DNA of 64,000 bases from Neolewinella marina (GCF_002631205.1 NZ_PDLO01000001.1:868001-932000), one strand, 5' to 3'. Shown: positions 1 to 8,255, numbered from the stretch's first letter. Program-made: numbers and translations. Notes: a model not told the origin generated them from the letters alone.

Positions 1-786
1 CAAAAAAGCCCACATCCGTTCCACCTCGCAAACGGTAAGGTGGAGCTGGCTGCCGTAGCCCATCATCAGTTCGCGGGGGCTGCCGCCGAAGCAGTTTACC
101 GCGCCGCTGCCGCCGTTGTGGTCGGTGCATTCGCCGTAGCATTCCTCCAGCGGGTCGAAGCCCCGGCCGGCGCAGGGGTTGTCGCACTTGAAGGTGTGGT
201 CGAGGGAGAGGGCGTGACCGAGCTCGTGGCCGATGAGGCGGGCCACCGTCCAGGTATCGTGGCTGCCGGCCAGGTAGGTTTGCAAGCGGTCGTAGACGTA
301 GATGGTGGTACTCCCCGTTCCGGTGGTCGCGGCGTCGGGCCGGCCTCTCCCACGGTAGCGGGTGAAGACGATGTTGAAGCCCTCCGCCACCGGGCGCAGG
401 GGTTCCCCTTCGCGGTAGAAGGCGGCGCTCTCGAGGGGGCGATCGGCTCCGCCAACGAGGGCGAAGCGCAGTTTGGTGTCGCGGCTCGGGGGGTAATCGA
501 GGAGGGCTACGCGGAAGCGGTGGTTCAGCTCCCGCAGCAGGTAGTACATGAGCACGTCGGCCCGGAGCTTCTCGTGGCCCCCGTGGGCGACGACCAGGCT
601 GTCGCGGGCGTCACGGACGAAGTTGGTCCCGTCGGGCAGGGCCACGAAGTGGAAGGCCAGCCGCAGGGTGGTATCGGGCAGCTCCCGGATCTCGTCCATG
701 GTCGGGGAAGCGGGCTTGACGGATTGCCCCGGCACCCGCGCTCCGGCGGCAAACAGTAGAAACAGCAGGAGGCAGCGGTACAGCAT
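1..786 (-). CDS. Secreted metzincin-type zinc metalloprotease, C-terminus cut by window edge
   Basis: Only the first 262 codons, from the ATG at 786, lie in the window. Residues 1-21 form an export signal without a lipobox. HELGHALSLDH at residues 187-197 fits the metzincin zinc motif HExxHxxGxxH, with Ser in place of the usual Gly. LMMGY at residues 240-244 fits the Met-turn below the metal. Cysteines at 201, 205, 216, 220, 232 and 253 suggest disulfides, as in pappalysin-like (M43) enzymes. It is probably an exported endopeptidase of unknown substrate. A promoter-like TAACTTGT lies about 18 bases upstream of the start. A T9SS tail cannot be assessed because the end is missing. Confidence 0.8.
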   Translation of the reverse strand, partial: MLYRCLLLFLLFAAGARVPGQSVKPASPTMDEIRELPDTTLRLAFHFVALPDGTNFVRDARDSLVVAHGGHEKLRADVLMYYLLRELNHRFRVALLDYPPSRDTKLRFALVGGADRPLESAAFYREGEPLRPVAEGFNIVFTRYRGRGRPDAATTGTGSTTIYVYDRLQTYLAGSHDTWTVARLIGHELGHALSLDHTFKCDNPCAGRGFDPLEECYGECTDHNGGSGAVNCFGGSPRELMMGYGSQLHLTVCEVERMWAFL

Positions 787-875
787 GGAAAACGAGGATG
801 GGGTACAAGTTACGGCCGAGCCTAGCGGTGCAACAATCCGAGGGGCGACGGTTTATACACCCGTTAACCTATCCT

Positions 876-1004
876 ATGGACTTTTCCTTTGCCGATGCCC
901 TGCTGTTCCTGATCCCGGCGGCCACCTTCGTTGCTTTGCTGTACTTCCTGTCGCGCTTTCTGGTGCGGCAGGGGCGGCGGCAGAACGGGGAGGAGGACCG
1001 CTAG
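876..1004 (+). CDS. 42-residue single-pass membrane protein
   Basis: This short frame opens with ATG at 876 and encodes one hydrophobic helix (about residues 7-29) followed by a basic, then acidic tail (RQGRRQNGEEDR). That pattern is typical of a real small inner-membrane protein with the positive side in the cytoplasm. Its stop codon overlaps the stop of the convergent acetyltransferase gene by 4 bp (positions 1001-1004). I do not recognise a family. It lies back to back with the metalloprotease gene, with 89 bases between the two starts. Confidence 0.55.
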   Translation: MDFSFADALLFLIPAATFVALLYFLSRFLVRQGRRQNGEEDR

Positions 1005-1627
1005 TCGGCCGCGTCCATACCCGCCTGGAAGGCATCCACGAAGGCGCCGACGTCCCGGCCGTCGAGGAGGGCGTGGTGGCCGTGGATGGAAACGGGCATA
1101 CCCAGGCGGCCGTCCCGTTCGGTGAGTTTGCCCACGCTGATCTTCGGGCAGCTGTCTTCCCGGCCGTAGTGGCGGGCGTGGCTCAGCCCGGTGAAGTCCA
1201 GCCACGGTACGGCGCTGAAGTGGATGACGTCGTCGCCGGCTACCCCCGGATTGAGTCCGGAGGACCGGCGGATGCGCTCGATCTCCGCCCGGGCGTCCTG
1301 GGCAAAGCGGGTAAAATCGGCGTGGAAGGGCAGGTAGGAAAAGTCGAAACTGCCGTCGTCGCGGCCGATGGTGGCCGAGGCGTGGATGGCTTCGTGGACC
1401 ACCACCTGCCCGTCGCGGATCCGGTAGCGGAAGGGCTCGACGGCGTTAATGGCCAGCAGGCAGCGGTGGAGGTAGTAGAGAAAGAAGGGGTGCCCCTCCC
1501 GGCGGCAGCGGGCGTGGGCCGCCGTGGCGTCAACCCGTACGGTGATGCCAAAGAAGGGCTCGTCGAAGGCCCGGAAGAAGTGGAAGTGGTCCCGGCGGGG
1601 CCAGGTGGCGAGGTCGAGTGTTCGCAT
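1001..1627 (-). CDS. Chloramphenicol acetyltransferase-fold acyltransferase
   Basis: The 208-residue protein matches the CAT family along its whole length. The N-terminal HFHFF region is followed by the FDEPFF strand, and the C-terminal HHALLDG (about residue 184) holds the catalytic histidine that activates the acceptor hydroxyl with acetyl-CoA as donor. CAT enzymes are cytoplasmic trimers. Chromosomal Bacteroidota members like this often have unknown natural substrates, so drug resistance should not be assumed. The start at 1627 is supported by a -7 element TACTTTCG placed exactly 4 bases upstream, which suggests a leaderless message. It converges on the small membrane protein gene at 876-1004. 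Confidence 0.85.
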   Translation of the reverse strand: MRTLDLATWPRRDHFHFFRAFDEPFFGITVRVDATAAHARCRREGHPFFLYYLHRCLLAINAVEPFRYRIRDGQVVVHEAIHASATIGRDDGSFDFSYLPFHADFTRFAQDARAEIERIRRSSGLNPGVAGDDVIHFSAVPWLDFTGLSHARHYGREDSCPKISVGKLTERDGRLGMPVSIHGHHALLDGRDVGAFVDAFQAGMDAAD

Positions 1628-1631
1628 GGGG

Positions 1632-1639
1632 CGAAAGTA
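1632..1639 (-). promoter_or_regulatory. -7 promoter element TACTTTCG for the CAT-like gene
   Basis: Read on the minus strand, TACTTTCG is followed by CCCC and then the ATG at 1627. It matches the Bacteroidota consensus TAnnTTTG in 7 of 8 positions. With this spacing transcription would begin at or next to the start codon. Confidence 0.5.
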
Positions 1640-1663
1640 GGGAGATCCCGGGCGGTTGTTGGC

Positions 1664-2356
1664 TTACCCCGGCAACAACCCCTTCAGCTCCCCCAGGGTG
1701 TCGCAGCGCAGCAGCCGGTCGTGCTCCACGGGCTCCTTTACCACCTCGTGGACCCAGGTTGTGTGGAAGGGCACGTGGACGGCGAATCCGCCGAGTTTCA
1801 GCACGGGCAGGATATCGCTTTTGACGCTGTTGCCAATCATGAGGAACTCCTCCGGCCGGCAGTCGAGGTGGGCGATGAGCTTGCGGTAGTTCTCCTCCCC
1901 CTTGTCGCTCATCACCTCGATGTGGTGGAAGTGGCGGGCCAGTCCCGAGCGTTCGAGCTTTCGCTCCTGGTCGAGCAGGTCGCCCTTGGTGGCCAGCACC
2001 AGGCGGTAGCGGGCGCCCAGGTACTCGAGGGTTTCCTCCACCCCCTCCAGCAGTTCTACGGGTTTATCGAGCATCTCCTTGGCGATGTTGATGGCCCGCT
2101 CCACCACCGACAGCGGCGCGCGGCCATCGGTGACCCGGATGATGGTCTCCACCATCGACAGGGCAAAGGCCTTGATGCCGTAGCCGTAAAGCGGCAGGTT
2201 GGCGATCTCGGTGGCGTAAAGCTCCCGGTTCACGGTGTGGTGGGGCAGGTAATCCTCGAGCAGTCCGCAGAAGACGTCCTCCGCCTCGCGAAAGAAGGGC
2301 TCGTTGACCCACAGGGTATCGTCGGCGTCGAAGGCGATCACGCGTAGCTTGTCCAT
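1664..2356 (-). CDS. HAD-superfamily hydrolase
   Basis: The 230-residue product begins with the HAD motif I DxD (D10, D12 in FDADDTLW), so Asp10 should be the phosphorylated nucleophile. A Thr in LATKG and a later IGNSVKSDI segment fit motifs II and III/IV, and a helical cap lies between about residues 20 and 90. It is probably a cytoplasmic phosphatase of the small-molecule or YjjG/FMN-hydrolase-like type; substrate unknown. I chose ATG 2356 over an upstream in-frame start at 2440, because TACCTTCG sits 4 bases before 2356 and the upstream stretch is repeat-rich intergenic DNA. The gene ends 36 bases from the CAT-like start. Confidence 0.85.
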   Translation of the reverse strand: MDKLRVIAFDADDTLWVNEPFFREAEDVFCGLLEDYLPHHTVNRELYATEIANLPLYGYGIKAFALSMVETIIRVTDGRAPLSVVERAINIAKEMLDKPVELLEGVEETLEYLGARYRLVLATKGDLLDQERKLERSGLARHFHHIEVMSDKGEENYRKLIAHLDCRPEEFLMIGNSVKSDILPVLKLGGFAVHVPFHTTWVHEVVKEPVEHDRLLRCDTLGELKGLLPG

Positions 2357-2360
2357 GGGA

Positions 2361-2368
2361 CGAAGGTA
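2361..2368 (-). promoter_or_regulatory. -7 promoter element TACCTTCG for the HAD gene
   Basis: On the minus strand TACCTTCG-TCCC precedes the ATG at 2356. The four-base spacer is the same as at several other genes here and predicts a leaderless or nearly leaderless transcript. Confidence 0.5.
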
Positions 2369-2384
2369 GAGATGTTTCGTGGGG

Positions 2385-2525
2385 GGAACCGGACCCTCTA
2401 AGTTCTTGTGGAACCGGACCCTCGAAGGTCCTGGGGACACTTCGAGGTCCTGATGATCGGCGTCCTAGACACAGCAAAGGACCTCGCAGTGTCGCCGGGC
2501 GCAGCCGGTGACCTGCGCAGTGTCC
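2385..2525. repeat. Cluster of short direct and inverted repeats
   Basis: GGAACCGGACCCTC occurs twice (2385-2398 and 2410-2423, period 25). GGACACTTCGAGGTCC (2435-2450) pairs as an inverted repeat with GGACCTCGCAGTGTC (2479-2493), and a related copy GACCTGCGCAGTGTCC lies at 2510-2525. The cluster fills the space between the SemiSWEET stop and the HAD promoter. It may be a REP-like extragenic element or a 3' structure; no coding potential is evident. Confidence 0.6.
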
Positions 2526-2538
2526 GGAAAACGACACC

Positions 2539-2808
2539 CTACCGCCGCGCCCGGTACACGGCCTGCAGCTTCAGCAAAAAGATCAGTCCGGCCAGGCTGG
2601 CCGTAACGGCGTTGGCCACGATGATGGGCAGGTCGCCGATGCAGTAACCGTAGATCAGCCACAGCAGTGTGCCCGCCAGCAGCATGCTGAAGGTGGCCAG
2701 GGAGAGGGACGCCGTATCCCGGTAGCGGATGGACTTATACGCCTGGGGAACGAAGGCGGCCGTGGTGAGCAGGGCGGCCAGTCCACCGATCAGGGAAACA
2801 ACGGTCAT
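2539..2808 (-). CDS. SemiSWEET-family (PQ-loop) sugar transporter
   Basis: The 89-residue protein has three hydrophobic helices (about residues 3-23, 37-57 and 62-82) and the PQ-loop signature FVPQAYKS in the first helix. Bacterial SemiSWEETs have this length and dimerise to form a six-helix channel that equilibrates small sugars such as glucose or sucrose across the inner membrane. No metabolic partner is adjacent, so the substrate is open. TACTTTCG lies about 26 bases upstream of the ATG at 2808 and serves as a plausible -7 element. The next gene starts divergently at 2901. Confidence 0.85.
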   Translation of the reverse strand: MTVVSLIGGLAALLTTAAFVPQAYKSIRYRDTASLSLATFSMLLAGTLLWLIYGYCIGDLPIIVANAVTASLAGLIFLLKLQAVYRARR

Positions 2809-2900
2809 GGAGGCAGTGATTGCGGACCGCGAAAGTACCCCCTTTTGGCGTCACCGCCGACAAGCGCCGCCGCCCGGCGTGCAGTACCTTGGCGCCGCCC

Positions 2901-4430
2901 ATGCGCAAACTTCCCCTCTACGGTTTCCTCCTCGGCCTCGGCGTGCTGCTGCTGGGCCGCTGTACGCCAAAACCCCAAGCCCGCGAGCTGGTGGAGCGCC
3001 ACTGCGGATCCTGCCACCTGCCCCCGGATCCGGCCGCCCTGCCGCGGGCCATCTGGGAACAGCGGGTACTCCCCGAAATGGGTGCGCGGATGGGGATGCG
3101 CTCAATGACCTACGACCCGGCCGGACAGCTAGCCCCCGAAGAATACGACCTGGCCGTGGCCCACGGCTTCTACCCCGACCTGCCGACGCTCTCCTACGAC
3201 GACTGGACAGCCATCCAGGCCTACATCCTGGAGCGGGCACCCGCCGCCCTGCCGCCGCCACCGGCTCTGCCGCTGGACAGCCTGCCGGGCTTCGCCCCCC
3301 GCTTCATCGACGTAGACGGGAAGGGTGGATCGCTGGTCACCTTTCTCGCGCCTGGCCCCGACGGACTGGCCATCGGTGACGGATACGGACAGCTGCACCT
3401 GCTCGACCCGACCGGAAAGCTCCACAAACACCACGGGCTGACGCTACCCCTCGTCCATTACCAACCCACCCCGACGGGCGACCTCCTGCTGGAGATCGGC
3501 AACATCTACCCCACCGAGGCGCGTAACGGCAAGCTGTACCGGGTGGCGGACGGCCGCTCCGAAGTGGTGGCCGACAGTCTCCACCGGCCCGTCCACCTGC
3601 TGGTGGAGGACCTGGACGGCGACGGCCAGGCCGAGATCGTCGTCTCCGAGTTCGGCAACTATTCCGGCGCCCTGACCCTGCTGCGCCCCGAAGGCCGGGG
3701 CGGCTACACCCGCAGCCGACTGCTCGGCGCAGCCGGGGCCACCCGCGTAGTGGCCACGGACCTGAACCGCGACGGCCGCCAGGACCTCGTGGTGCTCCAC
3801 GCCCAGGGCGACGAGGGGATCGACGCCCTCTACCAACGGCCCGACGGCGGCTTCTCCCGCGAGCAATTGCTCCGCTTCTCCCCCGTCTGGGGTACGAGCT
3901 GGTTCGAGCTGGTGGACTACGACCGCGACGGCGACCTGGACCTCGTCACCGTCCACGGTGACAACGCCGACTACTCGAACGTCCGCAAGCCCTACCACGG
4001 ACTGCGCATCTTCGCCAACGCCGGCGACCAGACCTTCAGCGAGGTCTACTTCCAGCCCCTGCCCGGCGCCACCCGGGTGGTGGCCCGCGACTTCGACGCC
4101 GACGGAGACCTGGACCTGGCCGTGGCCTGCAACTTCGCCGACTACGCCACCCGCCCGGAAGCCTCCTTCGTGTACCTGGAAGGCACGCCCCCCCACCCCG
4201 CCGACGGCACCCCGACTTTCCGCGCCTTCACCACTCCGGCCGCGCTGGAGGGCCGCTGGCTCATTCTGGAGGCCGGGGATTTCGACGGCGATGGCGACGA
4301 TGACATCGCCCTGGGGTCCTTCACCCTCAATCCCGCCCCCGTACCCGACAGCCTGGAAACCCGCTGGCGGGAGGGCACCACCGACGTGCTGCTGTTGGAA
4401 AACCTCCGGGAGGGAACCCTTGTCGAGTGA
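2901..4430 (+). CDS. Lipoprotein with N-terminal cytochrome c domain and FG-GAP/VCBS beta-propeller
   Basis: The 509-residue product starts with a lipoprotein signal (LLGRC, lipidated Cys21). CGSCH at residues 35-39 is a canonical covalent haem site (CxxCH), and nearby methionines (MGARMGMRSM) could supply the axial ligand. The rest carries at least five calcium-binding DxDxDGxxD repeats (such as DLDGDGQAEI and DFDADGDLDL), typical of an FG-GAP/VCBS seven-bladed propeller. It is probably a periplasm-facing or surface-exposed electron-transfer or binding protein. ATG 2901 is preferred to an in-frame 2820 start because it begins the signal peptide. A -7-like TACCTTGG lies 8 bases upstream. The fused TIM-barrel/hydrolase gene follows 58 bases downstream. 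Confidence 0.8.
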   Translation: MRKLPLYGFLLGLGVLLLGRCTPKPQARELVERHCGSCHLPPDPAALPRAIWEQRVLPEMGARMGMRSMTYDPAGQLAPEEYDLAVAHGFYPDLPTLSYDDWTAIQAYILERAPAALPPPPALPLDSLPGFAPRFIDVDGKGGSLVTFLAPGPDGLAIGDGYGQLHLLDPTGKLHKHHGLTLPLVHYQPTPTGDLLLEIGNIYPTEARNGKLYRVADGRSEVVADSLHRPVHLLVEDLDGDGQAEIVVSEFGNYSGALTLLRPEGRGGYTRSRLLGAAGATRVVATDLNRDGRQDLVVLHAQGDEGIDALYQRPDGGFSREQLLRFSPVWGTSWFELVDYDRDGDLDLVTVHGDNADYSNVRKPYHGLRIFANAGDQTFSEVYFQPLPGATRVVARDFDADGDLDLAVACNFADYATRPEASFVYLEGTPPHPADGTPTFRAFTTPAALEGRWLILEAGDFDGDGDDDIALGSFTLNPAPVPDSLETRWREGTTDVLLLENLREGTLVE

Positions 4431-4488
4431 TTCACCCGGGGTAAAAAGGCATACGGGCAGCTTATCTTCCCCTAAATTTTTACCCCCC

Positions 4489-6609
4489 ATGCGCTACCTC
4501 GTCTTTCTGCTGTTCCTCTTTTCCGCTTGCGCGGCCACCGATGCCCCCCGGACGGCCACTACCGCCGAACACGGCGGCCCCCGCTACTCCCTCGGGCAGT
4601 GGTCCTTCCACCGCGCCCTCTTCGACGGAGAGATGAGCAACTTCGACTTCGTGCGCACCGCCGGGGAGATGGGCTTCGAGGGCGTGGAGCTCGTGAACCA
4701 GTTCTTCGCCGACCGGGTGGATAATCCGGCCTTCCTCGACAGCCTCAAGGCCACCGCCGCGGACGCCGGCGTGGAGCTGACCATGCTCCTCATCGACGGG
4801 GCCGGCAACCTCGGGGCCAGCGACCCCGTCGCGAGGAACGCCGCGGTAGAACAGCACCTCGCCTGGCTGGAAGCCACCCAGCGGCTCGGCATCCCGGCCA
4901 TGCGCATCAACGCCCACGGCGACGGCGACGCGGAGCAGGTGCTGAAGGCCAGCGTCGACGGCATCGGTCGCCTGGCGCGGGCCGCCAACCAGCGGGGCAT
5001 CCGCATCCTCATCGAGAACCACGGGGGCTGGAGCAACAGCGGCGCCTGGCTCACCGAACTGCTCAGCCGGTTGCGGGAATACGAGGTTGGGTCGGTGGCC
5101 GACTTCGACAACTGGTGCATCGAACGCGACAATGGCCAGCTGTGGGGCGGCAACTGCACCAAACGCTACGACCGCTACGAAGGCCTGCAGGAACTGATGC
5201 CCTACGCCGGCGGCGTGAGCGTGAAGGCTTTCAATTTCGACCAGGACGGCCGGGAAACCAGCATGGACTTCGCCGCCCTGTTCGACATCATCCGCGCCTC
5301 CGGCTACGATGGCTACCTCGGCATCGAATACGAGGGCGACAGCCTGCCCCCCCGCGAAGGGATCGAAAAAACGCGAGCCCTGGCCGAGCGCAGCTGGCCC
5401 CGCCGTGAGGTGGTCGGGGCACCGGCCATGGAGCGGATCGACAGCACCCTGGAGGGATTCGTCCGGCGGGGCGACGTAGCCGGCGTATCCGCCCTCGTCT
5501 ACGAAAAGGGGGAAGAGGTCTACTTCGGCGCCTTCGGGGAGGCTGACCGGGAAGCCGGCACGCCCATGCAGCGCAACACCATCGTTCAGATCTATTCCAT
5601 GACCAAGCCCGTCACCGGCGTCGCCCTGATGCAGCTGTACGAGGCCGGGAAGTTCCAGCTCGATGATCCTTTGGCCGACTACCTGCCGGAGTTCGCCAAC
5701 CTGCGCGTCTACCAGGGCGTCGGGGACGCGGGTGCCATGAACACCACCGCGCCCGGGCGGCCCCTGACCGTCCGCGACATCACCCGCCACACCAGCGGCT
5801 TCTACAACGGCGGCGATACCCCCGGCCTCCAGGCCGCCTACGAAGCCGCCGACCTGCGCAACTACGACAATACCCTGTCGGCGATGGGCGCAAAACTCGG
5901 CCGCCTGCCCCTCCTCTTCGAGCCCGGCACCCAGTGGCACTACGGCCTGTCGGTCGACGTCCAGGCGCTTCTGGTGGAGCGGCTCTCCGGTCAGCCCTTC
6001 GATGCATACATCCGGGAGCACATCCTGGACCCCCTGGGCATGGACGAGACCCGCTACGTGGTGCCGGAGGCCGACCTCGACCGCTTCTCCGCGGCCTACA
6101 ACCGCGCCGCGGACGGCACCCTTACCCAGCTGCCGAACGAAGAGGCCCACGCGTTCAACCTGCGCAAGTGGCCCCTGACCCCCGGAGGCTTCGGACTGAC
6201 TTCCACCCTGGACGACTATATGACCTTCGCCCGGATGCTCGTCAACGAAGGCACCCTTGAGGGCACCACCATCCTGCAACCCGAAACCGTCCGCCTCATG
6301 CGTACCAACCACCTGGCGGATACGGTGACCGAACGCTCCTGGCTGCCCTCCAAGGGGCAGGTGGGTTTCGGCATCGACTTCGCCGTGCGCCAGCGCCCCC
6401 CCGCCACGGCGGAGGAAAACCCCGGCACGGTTGGCGAGTTCTTCTGGGACGGCGCGGCCAGCACCCTGTTCTGGGTGGATCCGGCGAATGAACTCACGGC
6501 GGTGCTATTCGTACAACTGTTCCCCTACGACCAGATCGGCCTCCACCACGACTTCCGCCGGGCGGTGTACGGCCCCTTCCGACCGCTGCCCACGGCCGCA
6601 GGGCACTAG
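4489..6609 (+). CDS. Lipoprotein fusion: sugar-phosphate isomerase-like TIM barrel plus beta-lactamase-family serine hydrolase
   Basis: This 706-residue protein has a lipoprotein signal (FLFSAC, Cys14). Residues about 32-300 form a xylose-isomerase-like/AP-endonuclease-2 barrel, with likely metal ligands in FEGVEL, ILIENHGG, VADFDNW and GIEYEG. Residues about 313-700 are a class C beta-lactamase-type hydrolase, with the nucleophile motif SMTK (Ser370, Lys373) and Tyr485 in the WHYGLS segment as probable base. It has no obvious KTG triad, so an esterase or transesterase is likelier than antibiotic resistance. One frame covers both halves without a stop, so the fusion is real unless the assembly is wrong. 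An isomerase/epimerase coupled to deacylation of a sugar derivative in the periplasm is plausible but inferred. ATG 4489 is used because upstream in-frame sequence overlaps the propeller gene. Confidence 0.85.
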   Translation: MRYLVFLLFLFSACAATDAPRTATTAEHGGPRYSLGQWSFHRALFDGEMSNFDFVRTAGEMGFEGVELVNQFFADRVDNPAFLDSLKATAADAGVELTMLLIDGAGNLGASDPVARNAAVEQHLAWLEATQRLGIPAMRINAHGDGDAEQVLKASVDGIGRLARAANQRGIRILIENHGGWSNSGAWLTELLSRLREYEVGSVADFDNWCIERDNGQLWGGNCTKRYDRYEGLQELMPYAGGVSVKAFNFDQDGRETSMDFAALFDIIRASGYDGYLGIEYEGDSLPPREGIEKTRALAERSWPRREVVGAPAMERIDSTLEGFVRRGDVAGVSALVYEKGEEVYFGAFGEADREAGTPMQRNTIVQIYSMTKPVTGVALMQLYEAGKFQLDDPLADYLPEFANLRVYQGVGDAGAMNTTAPGRPLTVRDITRHTSGFYNGGDTPGLQAAYEAADLRNYDNTLSAMGAKLGRLPLLFEPGTQWHYGLSVDVQALLVERLSGQPFDAYIREHILDPLGMDETRYVVPEADLDRFSAAYNRAADGTLTQLPNEEAHAFNLRKWPLTPGGFGLTSTLDDYMTFARMLVNEGTLEGTTILQPETVRLMRTNHLADTVTERSWLPSKGQVGFGIDFAVRQRPPATAEENPGTVGEFFWDGAASTLFWVDPANELTAVLFVQLFPYDQIGLHHDFRRAVYGPFRPLPTAAGH

Positions 6610-6627
6610 ATCGAGATCGGGCGGCCC

Positions 6628-7038
6628 CTAAAGGGAGGTGGGCTCGTCGCTCACCTTGGCGTAGCGCTCACCGCAGCCTTCAATGCAGGCGGGGTTGGTC
6701 ACCGTCAGCGTATCTCCCACCAACACGAAGGGCAGCCGGCGCAGGTCGGGGCAGTCGGGCCGCAGGGTGCTGTCCTGCAGCGAATAGGTGCCCGAGGAGG
6801 TCTCCGCGTCGCCCACGCAGAAGTTGAAGTTGGCGGACAGGGTCCCGTCGGGGCGCAGCACCAGCAGGTTGTCGGAATCCACCGGTTGGTAGGTACCGGA
6901 TCCGTCGCCGGGATCCGCGTAGACGGCCACGAGCTCCCAGGTGCCGGGAAGGTTACCGGTAATCACCTTTTCCTGCGGGCTGCAGGACGAGAGCATCAGC
7001 AGTAAAAACAAGCCCGTAAAGCAGCAGTAACGTACCAT
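6628..7038 (-). CDS. Small lipocalin-like lipoprotein
   Basis: The 136-residue protein has a lipoprotein signal ending LMLSSC and then a compact beta-rich domain. NLPGTWELVAVYADP and LRPDGTLSANF resemble the first strands of lipocalin-like/META-type domains common in Bacteroidota. Cysteines near the C-terminus (ACIEGCGERY) suggest one disulfide. It is probably an outer-membrane or periplasmic lipoprotein of unknown ligand. The ATG at 7038 starts the signal; longer upstream starts would add charged residues before it. It is divergent from the cfa-like gene and converges on the fusion gene, 18 bases away. Confidence 0.7.
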   Translation of the reverse strand: MVRYCCFTGLFLLLMLSSCSPQEKVITGNLPGTWELVAVYADPGDGSGTYQPVDSDNLLVLRPDGTLSANFNFCVGDAETSSGTYSLQDSTLRPDCPDLRRLPFVLVGDTLTVTNPACIEGCGERYAKVSDEPTSL

Positions 7039-7145
7039 AGGTTTTGATTTTTCCAGCAGACGACGGCCGTTGGGGTTTCGTTGGTGGAATTCGGGAATTC
7101 GTGCGAAATGGCATACATTCAAAGCAGCCTTATGCATTGAACACT

Positions 7146-8255
7146 ATGAGCACCGCGAAACAAACAGTCACCGACCTCCTCAGTCGGGCCGGAATCGTCG
7201 TCAACGGCCGCCGGCCGGTGGACCTCCAGGTGCACCGCGAGCGCTTCTACGACCGGGTGCTGGCCGAGGGCATCCTGGGCTTCGGGGAGAGCTACATGGA
7301 CGGCGACTGGGACTGCGAGGCCCTCGACGATCTCATCACCCAGGTCCTGCGGGCCAACCTCGCCGAGCGCGTACGCCCGCTGAAGATGTTCTGGCCCGTC
7401 CTGCGCGCCAAAATTTCCAACCAGCAGCGGAAGTCGAAGGCCCTCCGCGTCGGGGAGCAGCACTACGACATCGGCAACGACCTTTACGAGCGGATGCTGG
7501 ACCGGCGCATGACCTACACCTGCGCCTACTGGAAGAACGCCACCACCCTGGACGAAGCCCAGGAAGCTAAACTCGACCTCGTCTGCCGCAAGATCGGCCT
7601 CCAGCCCGGCATGAAGGTGCTAGACATCGGTTGCGGCTGGGGCAGCTTCGCCGGCTACGCCGCGGAGCGTTACGGGGTATCGGTGGTGGGCGTCACCATC
7701 TCCAAGGAGCAGCTCCGCCTGGCGCGGGAACGCTACGGCCACCTCGACGTCGAATTCCGCTTCCAGGACTACCGCGAGGTAGACGAAACCTTCGACCACG
7801 TGGTTTCCCTGGGCATGTTCGAGCACGTCGGGCCCAAGAACCACCACACCTTCATGCGGGTGGTGGATCGCTGCCTGTCCGACGACGGCCTATTCCTGCT
7901 GCACACCATTGGCACCAACCTGAGCCGGATCGTTTCCGACGCCTGGACGGACAAGTACATCTTCCCCGGCGGCGTGGCCCCCAGCGCGTTACAGATCACC
8001 CGGGCCGCGGAGGGGCTGTTCACCATCAAGGACTGGCACAACTTCGGCGGCGATTACGACCGGACCCTCCTGGCCTGGTACGCCAATTTCGAGCGCCACC
8101 GCGGGGAGCTCACCGACTACGACGAGCGGTTCTACCGCATGTGGCGGTTCTTCCTGCTGACGGCGGCCGGCGGTTTCCGCAGTCACCGCAACCACCTCTG
8201 GCAGATCGTCTTCGCCAAGCCCGCCGGGCGGGTGGCCTATGATTCAGTAAGGTAG
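7146..8255 (+). CDS. cfa: Cyclopropane-fatty-acyl-phospholipid synthase
   Basis: This 369-residue protein matches the CFA synthase family. It has an N-terminal lipid-interacting domain (GFGESYMDGDWDC) and then a SAM methyltransferase domain with LDIGCGWGSFAGYAA as the nucleotide loop, MFEHVG as motif II, and the conserved HYDIGNDLY and YTCAYW segments that line the active site. The enzyme transfers a methylene group from SAM to cis double bonds of membrane phospholipid acyl chains. ATG 7146 fits the family N-terminus. TACATTCA about 30 bases upstream is a possible -7 element. The coding end runs straight into a GC-rich hairpin shared with convergent pdhB. Confidence 0.9.
   Translation: MSTAKQTVTDLLSRAGIVVNGRRPVDLQVHRERFYDRVLAEGILGFGESYMDGDWDCEALDDLITQVLRANLAERVRPLKMFWPVLRAKISNQQRKSKALRVGEQHYDIGNDLYERMLDRRMTYTCAYWKNATTLDEAQEAKLDLVCRKIGLQPGMKVLDIGCGWGSFAGYAAERYGVSVVGVTISKEQLRLARERYGHLDVEFRFQDYREVDETFDHVVSLGMFEHVGPKNHHTFMRVVDRCLSDDGLFLLHTIGTNLSRIVSDAWTDKYIFPGGVAPSALQITRAAEGLFTIKDWHNFGGDYDRTLLAWYANFERHRGELTDYDERFYRMWRFFLLTAAGGFRSHRNHLWQIVFAKPAGRVAYDSVR

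Noticed and set aside
1001-1627. Chloramphenicol resistance gene
   Set aside because: The fold is right but chromosomal relatives often have other substrates. There is no mobile element or linked resistance gene.
548-2347. Long plus-strand open frame (about 600 codons) opposite the metalloprotease, CAT-like and HAD genes
   Set aside because: GC-rich codon use leaves antisense frames open. The product has no recognisable motif and the minus-strand proteins show clear families.
3958-4488. N-terminal extension of the fused TIM-barrel/hydrolase gene
   Set aside because: The extension is out of frame with the propeller gene it overlaps and is Thr/Pro/Ser-rich noise; the lipoprotein signal starts at 4489.
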